Assembly: GCA_964613585.1 (NCBI GenBank)
Contig: CAZTHL010000047.1
Location: forward strand, 1-29,120
Source: CAZTHL01 sp964613585
GTDB taxonomy: Bacteria > Pseudomonadota > Alphaproteobacteria > DSM-16000 > Inquilinaceae
DNA: 29,120 nucleotides
Reading direction: 5' to 3'
The notes under the pieces were generated by a model. The model searched no databases and was not told the DNA's origin. It saw nothing but the letters and a program-made list of their open reading frames with translations. Both the position numbers and the translations under genes were made by a program. Shown one piece after another: positions 24,586 through 29,120 of the stretch (position 1 is its first letter; every line of letters starts with the position of its first letter).

Positions 24586-24620
24586 CCCCGGCCATGGACC
24601 TTTTCAACAGCCTGCTAAGG

Positions 24621-24740
24621 GCGTTTCCGGGTGAGGTGGCATCGCCGGCCCGCTCTCCCGCCCGGCCACCCAACGACGGCATGCTTGGGGTCGCCGGGCG
24701 GGGAGCGCAGCGGTGCCGACGCCGGGCGAGGCGGAAACGC
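24621..24740 (-). repeat. Palindromic element, copy A (120 bp)
   Basis: Bounded by perfect 9-bp terminal inverted repeats GCGTTTCCG (24621-24629) and CGGAAACGC (24732-24740). The two arms are imperfectly complementary along most of their length (for example CGCTCTCCCGCCCGGCCACCC against the opposite arm), so the whole could fold on itself. It matches copy B at 22292-22412 in inverted orientation with similar length. It has no coding capacity; it is MITE- or REP/BIME-like. Confidence 0.75.
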
Positions 24741-25083
24741 TCCAGAGGAGCAACGGCGCGCCCCCACCGTGCCGGCCCCGCCTCGGCGGGTCGGAGCGCC
24801 GCCCGGCGCCGCGGCGCGCCCGACCATCGGTCCCGGTGACCGCGCTGTGACAATCCTCACCGCCAGCTGTCCGTCATTGAGGTAAAAGAACGCGTGGGCG
24901 ACCACCGGTAGGCGCGGAACCCATCCGTTTGATTGCGCTTAATGCTGACAGGCAACCCATGGGTTGCCGCGCCCTGGGCCGCCGCCCTGCGTGCCCGGCA
25001 TAATGTGACCAGGACCTGACAAACGCACGACCGGTGCCGGCCACGACTCCTGGTTGAGGTATTGACAAGAAAGGACGGACGAC
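24741..25083. promoter_or_regulatory. Upstream region of the beta-helix gene
   Basis: 343 bp without a gene. The left 100 bp are very GC-rich; the right part (24850-25083) has lower GC and should hold the promoter. CATAAT at 24999-25004 could be a -10 hexamer, without an obvious -35. AAGGA (25071-25075) is the ribosome site 8 nt before ATG 25084. Confidence 0.4.
24951..24968. promoter_or_regulatory. 18-bp perfect palindrome, probable operator
   Basis: GGCAACCCATGGGTTGCC has no spacer and no mismatch and lies 115 bp before the start of the beta-helix gene. Size and symmetry fit the binding site of a dimeric helix-turn-helix repressor. Confidence 0.55.
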
Positions 25084-27642
25084 ATGGCAACACTGGTCGT
25101 CGATACCCTGGACGATATTGTCAGCTCTACTGACAATCAAACGTCGCTGCGGGAGGCCCTGGCCGCCGCCGAGGCCGACTCCTACAACCCGAGCACGATC
25201 ACCTTCGCGCCGGGCCTCGCCGGCGGAGTGATCACGCTGGCGGCCGAGCTTTCCGTGTGGACCGAGGCCGATCTCGTCATCGACGGCGACCTGAACGACG
25301 ACGGCACGCCCGACATCACGCTCGACGCCAACGCCGACGGCGACGCCGACGCCACCACGGCACTGGGCCAGAGCGGCCCGGACTTCCAGGCCCGAAAGGC
25401 GCTCTGGATCGGCGGCTTCAGCGACCCGGCGACGATCGATGGCCTGGTGATCACCGGCGGGGTGACGACGGCCGACCGCGACGGCGGCGCCGGCATCGAT
25501 GCGCCGGAACGCTTTCTCACCGTCAAGAACAGCATCGTCCGGGACAACGCCACCCTGGGCGACGATGCCCCGGGCGGCGGCATCTTCAACTATTTTGGCA
25601 TAACCCTGATCAACAGCGCGGTCCTCAACAACAGCACCAGTGGCGACGACTCAGCCGGCGGCGGCACCTACAACAATTACGGGGTTACTGTGGTCGACAG
25701 CGTCATCAGCAACAACAGCACGCTGGGCGCAAGGGCCGAAGGGGGCGGCATCAGCACCTTCTACACCGCGACCGTGACGAACAGCATCATCAGCAACAAT
25801 AGCACCGCGGGCGACAACGCGCCCGGCGGCGGCCTCTATTCGGGCGAGATCCTGCTGACCAACACCACCGTCAGCGGCAACAGCACCTCGGGCACGGGCT
25901 CGCACGGCGGCGGCCTGTACGGCGATGGCGAATACGAAGGCCACTTCGACGGCCTGATGAGCCTGGCCGGCAGCACGGTCAGCGGCAACAGCACAAGCGG
26001 AGCGAGCGCCTCCGGCGGGGGCATTTTCCATCGTGGCGAGCTGGTTGTCGCCGACAGCACAATCGCCGACAACGCCACGGCCGGCGAGGACGCCACGGGC
26101 GGCGGCATTCATGCCGAGCTTGACGTCACGCTGACCAATAGCGCGGTCACGGGCAACAGCACCGAAGGCAAGGGTGCGGAGGGCGGCGGCATCTTCGCCG
26201 CGACGGAAGGCACCTACGACGGCGACACGGCTCTGGTGCTGATCAGCAGCAGGGTGGCGGACAACAGCACGGCCGGCGAGAGCGCTGCCGGGGGTGGCAT
26301 TTCGGCCAATGGCGAGGTCAGGTTGACCGGCACCACGATCGAGGGCAACAGCACAGCGGGCCTGTTCGCCGATGGCGGAGGTCTGCACGCGCACACGGCC
26401 GTGCTGCTCGACAGCACGGTCAGCGGCAACGGCACCTTCGGCGGCGCTGCCTATGGCGGCGGCCTGTCCGGCGTCACCCTGCTTGTGGATCTCAGCACGA
26501 TCGACGGCAACCGGACGACGGGAGACGACGCCGCCGGCGGCGGCCTGTATGTCGGCGGCACGCTGCGGCTGACCAACAGCACGGTCAGCGGCAACAGTAC
26601 CGCGGGCGTCGGCGCGGAAGGCGGCGGCATCGCCGAGGATCTCATGTTCGCCGACACGGCGCTGATCAACAGCACGGTGACCGGCAACAGCACCTTCGGG
26701 GCGGCGGCGCCCGGCGGCGGCCTCATGGGTGGCGGCTGGTCGGCGGTCCTCGAGAACACGATCATCGCCGGCAACGTGGCGGTGAACGCCGACCATGATG
26801 ACGCCCACTATGTTGCGCCTGACGCAGCGTCCATTGTCGGCTCCGACCCGGGCCTGATCTTCGCCGAGACCGAGGAGGTGCTGGCGGACAGCGACGGCGA
26901 CGGCATCGGCGACACGCCGACCGGGGTGCTGGCCGGGGTGCTGGCCGACCATGGCGGGCCGACCGAGACGGTGGCGCTGCTCGCCGATCCCTCCAACCCG
27001 GCGCTCGACAGCGGCGACGCCGCGGTGGCGCCGGCAACCGACCAGCGGGGGATCGCCAGGCCGCAGGGGCCGGGCGTCGATCTCGGCGCCTACGAGCTGT
27101 CGCCGCCGGTCGATCCCGGACCGGAGATCCTGCTTGCGGCCGATTTCGAGGGAGGATCCGACGGCTTCGTCTACGCCGACGACACGTTCGGCCCCTGGAG
27201 CAATCCGGACTATGCCGATGGGGCGGCGCAGGACGGCGTGCTGTCCGTCACCCTGGGCGGCATCGACGACGCCCGGGTCCGCAACATGTCGGGCGGCTGG
27301 AGGGAGGATATCACCCTGGAGGAGGTGGGCGCGGTCAGCCTCAGCTTCCGCTACAACCTGACGCTGAGCGAGGCCTACGAGCCGCACGAGGAGGGTCAGG
27401 TCCTGGCCGCCCTCGACGGCCAGCTGATCGGCGGCGGCCCCATCGACACGCTCACCGGCGCCGACCCGGTCTCCACCGGCTGGCAGGAGGTGACCCTGGA
27501 ACTGGGCGAGCTGGCGGCGGGGACGCACACCCTGACCCTCGGCGCCTTCAACACCGTCAAGAGCGCGGCCGACGAGGTGACCATGCTCAGCCTCGACGAC
27601 GTCCTGGTGACAGCCGAGGCGACGGACACCCTCATCGGCTAG
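25084..27642 (+). CDS. CSLREAL / right-handed beta-helix repeat protein, likely exported adhesin-like
   Basis: The 852-residue protein starts directly with a CSLREAL-type domain (LVVDTLDDIVSSTDNQTSLREALAAA, residues 4-29) and has no Sec or Tat signal, which suggests type I secretion or another leaderless route. About 15 tandem units of 27-36 residues follow (residues about 150-580), each with an N-S-x-(V/I)-x-x-NST core and an A-x-GGG-(I/L) turn, the pattern of a parallel beta-helix. Then comes a DHGGPTETVALL...GAYEL segment typical at the end of such helices, and a beta-sandwich-like domain (about 680-850). The protein stops at DTLIG, where RTX repeats (GGAGND type) would start in relatives. 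Function is unknown; adhesion or carbohydrate binding is inference. Convergent with the sulfotransferase gene. Confidence 0.85.
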   Translation: MATLVVDTLDDIVSSTDNQTSLREALAAAEADSYNPSTITFAPGLAGGVITLAAELSVWTEADLVIDGDLNDDGTPDITLDANADGDADATTALGQSGPDFQARKALWIGGFSDPATIDGLVITGGVTTADRDGGAGIDAPERFLTVKNSIVRDNATLGDDAPGGGIFNYFGITLINSAVLNNSTSGDDSAGGGTYNNYGVTVVDSVISNNSTLGARAEGGGISTFYTATVTNSIISNNSTAGDNAPGGGLYSGEILLTNTTVSGNSTSGTGSHGGGLYGDGEYEGHFDGLMSLAGSTVSGNSTSGASASGGGIFHRGELVVADSTIADNATAGEDATGGGIHAELDVTLTNSAVTGNSTEGKGAEGGGIFAATEGTYDGDTALVLISSRVADNSTAGESAAGGGISANGEVRLTGTTIEGNSTAGLFADGGGLHAHTAVLLDSTVSGNGTFGGAAYGGGLSGVTLLVDLSTIDGNRTTGDDAAGGGLYVGGTLRLTNSTVSGNSTAGVGAEGGGIAEDLMFADTALINSTVTGNSTFGAAAPGGGLMGGGWSAVLENTIIAGNVAVNADHDDAHYVAPDAASIVGSDPGLIFAETEEVLADSDGDGIGDTPTGVLAGVLADHGGPTETVALLADPSNPALDSGDAAVAPATDQRGIARPQGPGVDLGAYELSPPVDPGPEILLAADFEGGSDGFVYADDTFGPWSNPDYADGAAQDGVLSVTLGGIDDARVRNMSGGWREDITLEEVGAVSLSFRYNLTLSEAYEPHEEGQVLAALDGQLIGGGPIDTLTGADPVSTGWQEVTLELGELAAGTHTLTLGAFNTVKSAADEVTMLSLDDVLVTAEATDTLIG

Positions 27643-27662
27643 GGCCGCGGTCGCACGCATGC

Positions 27663-28526
27663 CTAGCCGGCGGTCGGGACCGACCCGGCCGCCGGCTGGG
27701 TCGCCGCCTCCGGGACGATGCGCCAGGCGGCCGACCCCGTGGGGTCGTGCCAGAAGGTGAACTGGTCGAAGCGCTTGAACACGTCGGGCGGCAGCACGGT
27801 CTGGCGCGGCCGGTGCTGCACCGGACCGGACACCCGGTGCAGGCCGGGAGCCCCCAGCTTCCGGTCGAACTCGGGCTCGTCATACTCAACGTTGTCGACG
27901 TCGTGCGGGAACCACTCCTCTTCAAGGAAGCGGTAGACCAGCTTCAGGCACGCCTCGGGTTTTTGGGCCAGGATGTCGTAGTCGACCAGCAGCATGTACC
28001 CGGAATGCTCGCCGTAATAGGCCTCCTTCAAGGCCGAATAGGCGAAGCCGACCACCCGGTCGCGGTGGGCCAGCGCTTCCGTCCGGCTGAACACGGTGGC
28101 GCGCTCCTCGGGCGTCGTGAACAGCTTTGACGGCTCGAAGGCGTTGCGCCGCACCAGGCGCTCGAAGCTGTCCATCACCCAGGCGACCGAGCGTACGCAG
28201 CACAGCAGCCGGGCCTCGGGGAACAGGGCGCGGATCAGCGGCAGGCGCGCCGCCCAGCCTCGGTTGGTGTCGAAGATGAGAGCCTTGTCGGCCTGGTCGG
28301 CGTAGTAGGCGTCGACGATGGCGCGCAAGATGGCCCGGCGCTTGTCCTCGTCCAGGAACACCGAGGTTTCCGAATGCGCGCTCATCGTGTTGAGCGCGCT
28401 GCCGACAAGGCCGCCGACCGGCCCGGTCATGGCGGCATGGACGCGTGGGTTCTGGCGCAGCAGCCCGGCCAGCAGGGTTGAGCCGGCGCGCGGCAGCCCG
28501 GCGATGAAGTGGATCCTCGGGGTCAT
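27663..28526 (-). CDS. Sulfotransferase family protein
   Basis: Sulfotransferases move sulfate from PAPS to an acceptor alcohol or amine; the acceptor cannot be told from sequence. The 287-residue product starts at ATG 28526 with MTPRIHFIAGLPRAGSTLLAG; PRAGSTLL (12-19) is the 5'-phosphosulfate loop, and CCVRSVAWVMDSFERLVRRN (109-128) is the 3'-phosphate-binding region. LLVDYDILAQKPEACLKLVYRFL and FWHDPTGSAAWRIVPE near the C-terminus are also typical of the family. No membrane segment or signal is seen. The frame is open 65 codons further upstream but that part crosses an AT-rich promoter-like region and is not protein-like. It lies between two beta-helix frames; a role in modifying a surface polymer is possible but unproven. 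Confidence 0.88.
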   Translation of the reverse strand: MTPRIHFIAGLPRAGSTLLAGLLRQNPRVHAAMTGPVGGLVGSALNTMSAHSETSVFLDEDKRRAILRAIVDAYYADQADKALIFDTNRGWAARLPLIRALFPEARLLCCVRSVAWVMDSFERLVRRNAFEPSKLFTTPEERATVFSRTEALAHRDRVVGFAYSALKEAYYGEHSGYMLLVDYDILAQKPEACLKLVYRFLEEEWFPHDVDNVEYDEPEFDRKLGAPGLHRVSGPVQHRPRQTVLPPDVFKRFDQFTFWHDPTGSAAWRIVPEAATQPAAGSVPTAG

Positions 28527-28757
28527 CCGCAATGTCCGTTCCGACCCTGTCCGCAAAGCTCTGTCACTGTGCCGCGCGGCGTCCGGCGTGTACAGAGATG
28601 GTCGTGCGTGGCTGGCGCCAGCGCTGAATGATGTGTGCCGCGTCGCACAAATAATAAAAAATGTCGTTGACTGCTCATCGAGCATCTCTGAACCCTTCGG
28701 CCTCAAATAATATAATCGCAAATTTCGCGTCAGGACATCCTTTGGTTAATAACTGGA
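28527..28757. promoter_or_regulatory. AT-rich intergenic region upstream of the sulfotransferase gene
   Basis: 28640-28760 is the most AT-rich stretch of the window (runs such as CAAATAATAAAAAATG and CAAATAATATAATCGCAAAT). It probably holds the sulfotransferase promoter on the minus strand and any promoter for the right-edge frame on the plus strand. No gene is seen. Confidence 0.45.
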
Positions 28758-29120
28758 TTGAATTCTGGCGGCGGCCTGGACGCCGAGGCGGATCTCGGCT
28801 GCTTCGCCATCCCCGCGACGGTGACCGCGGTCGACAGCACGATCGCCGGCCACCGGGCCGGCGAGAACGGCGGCGGCCTCGCCTCCGACCACGCCGCTTT
28901 CACCCTGACCGACAGCACCATCAGCGGCCATGTCGCGGAAGGCGGTGCCGGCGGCGGCATCGCCGGCGGCTTTGGCGGCGACGTCGTGCTCGTCGGCAGC
29001 GCGCTCTTTGGGAACCGAAGCGCGGAGAGCGGCGGCGGCCTGTCCACGTCGAGCGCGAGCCTCACCAACAGCACGGTCGGCGGCAACCCCGCGACGGGCG
29101 AGGATGCCGCGGGCGGCGGC
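28758..29120 (+). CDS. Beta-helix repeat protein, start-less 5' part, runs off the window
   Basis: The frame is open from 28716 to the edge with no ATG or GTG; TTG 28758 is the only plausible start and has no ribosome site. The protein begins in the middle of a repeat (SGGGLDAEADLGCFAIP) and continues with units like VDSTIAGHRAGENGGGLAS, LTDSTISGHVAEGGAGGG and LTNSTVGGNPATGEDAAGGG, very like the repeats of the protein at 25084-27642. The CSLREAL start domain and any signal are missing. This is probably a 5'-truncated paralogue or a fragment whose first part was lost when flanking DNA was rearranged. A true leaderless start at TTG is less likely. Confidence 0.6.
   Translation, partial: MNSGGGLDAEADLGCFAIPATVTAVDSTIAGHRAGENGGGLASDHAAFTLTDSTISGHVAEGGAGGGIAGGFGGDVVLVGSALFGNRSAESGGGLSTSSASLTNSTVGGNPATGEDAAGGG

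Larger units (their letters stand above)
23857..24617 (-). mobile_element. Internally deleted IS5-like element, 761 bp
   Basis: Perfect 14-bp terminal inverted repeats TAGCAGGCTGTTGA (23857-23870) and TCAACAGCCTGCTA (24604-24617) enclose the C-terminal half of an IS5-like transposase and a frameshifted passenger gene. The outer TA may be part of the repeat or a target duplication. The right end lies only 3 bp from palindromic element A, suggesting insertion at that element. With both ends intact but the N-terminal half of the transposase gone, it could move only if a full copy elsewhere supplied transposase. Confidence 0.8.

Noticed and set aside
25550..26760. CRISPR-like periodicity
   Set aside because: The periodic GGCGGCGGC and AACAGCAC blocks encode protein repeats in one continuous frame with variable spacing; there are no identical repeats with unique spacers.
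25651..27660. 669-codon minus-strand frame opposite the beta-helix gene
   Set aside because: Repetitive only because the sense strand encodes repeats; no ribosome site and no family motif.

Overview
The window comes from a GC-rich genome that looks like an alphaproteobacterium, perhaps a Rhodospirillales/Geminicoccales-type organism. This is inferred from the complete ethylmalonyl-CoA gene cluster, the osmoregulated glucan pair opgG/opgH, the mixed cob/cbi cobalamin genes and the strong GC bias at third codon positions. No rRNA, tRNA or CRISPR array was seen.

Left part (1-5396): a 3'-truncated ettA (ABC-F translation factor) is divergent from a DUF3616 gene. The DUF3616 gene converges on manC, the bifunctional GDP-mannose enzyme. 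A lower-GC intergenic stretch with two hairpins and one small hypothetical gene follows.

Ethylmalonyl-CoA block (5397-12400, minus strand): mcd, ecm, meaB and ccr lie in transcription order and end in a strong hairpin. They convert crotonyl-CoA plus CO2 through ethylmalonyl-CoA and methylsuccinyl-CoA to mesaconyl-CoA, for assimilation of acetyl-CoA or C1-derived carbon. MeaB protects the B12-dependent mutase. The Ccr protein is unusual because it carries a C-terminal CBS-domain pair. A periplasmic cyclophilin gene lies just upstream.

Glucan block (13187-17237, plus strand): opgG with a Tat signal, then an overlapping frame that looks like a detached N-terminal domain of OpgH, then the opgH catalytic and membrane core. 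A 100-N gap follows, flanked by the same 55 bp on both sides, which is probably an assembly join rather than missing sequence.

Cobalamin block (17414-22140): cobB and cobA (minus) diverge from cbiD and cobK (plus). The shared intergenic region carries two kinds of tandem direct repeat that could be operators. B12 made by this pathway is the cofactor of the mutase encoded 9 kb away.

Mobile/decay zone (22141-25083): a frameshifted DUF433 antitoxin gene and a DUF5615-like toxin remnant separated by a 121-bp palindromic element, a 56-residue membrane protein gene between inverted repeat ends, a truncated IS256-type transposase, and an internally deleted IS5-like element carrying a frameshifted GDCCVxC-type gene. 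A second copy of the palindromic element follows immediately.

Right part (25084-29120): a large CSLREAL/beta-helix repeat protein that ends exactly where an RTX motif would begin, a sulfotransferase gene on the opposite strand, and the start-less beginning of a second beta-helix frame running off the edge. An 18-bp perfect palindrome lies upstream of the first beta-helix gene.
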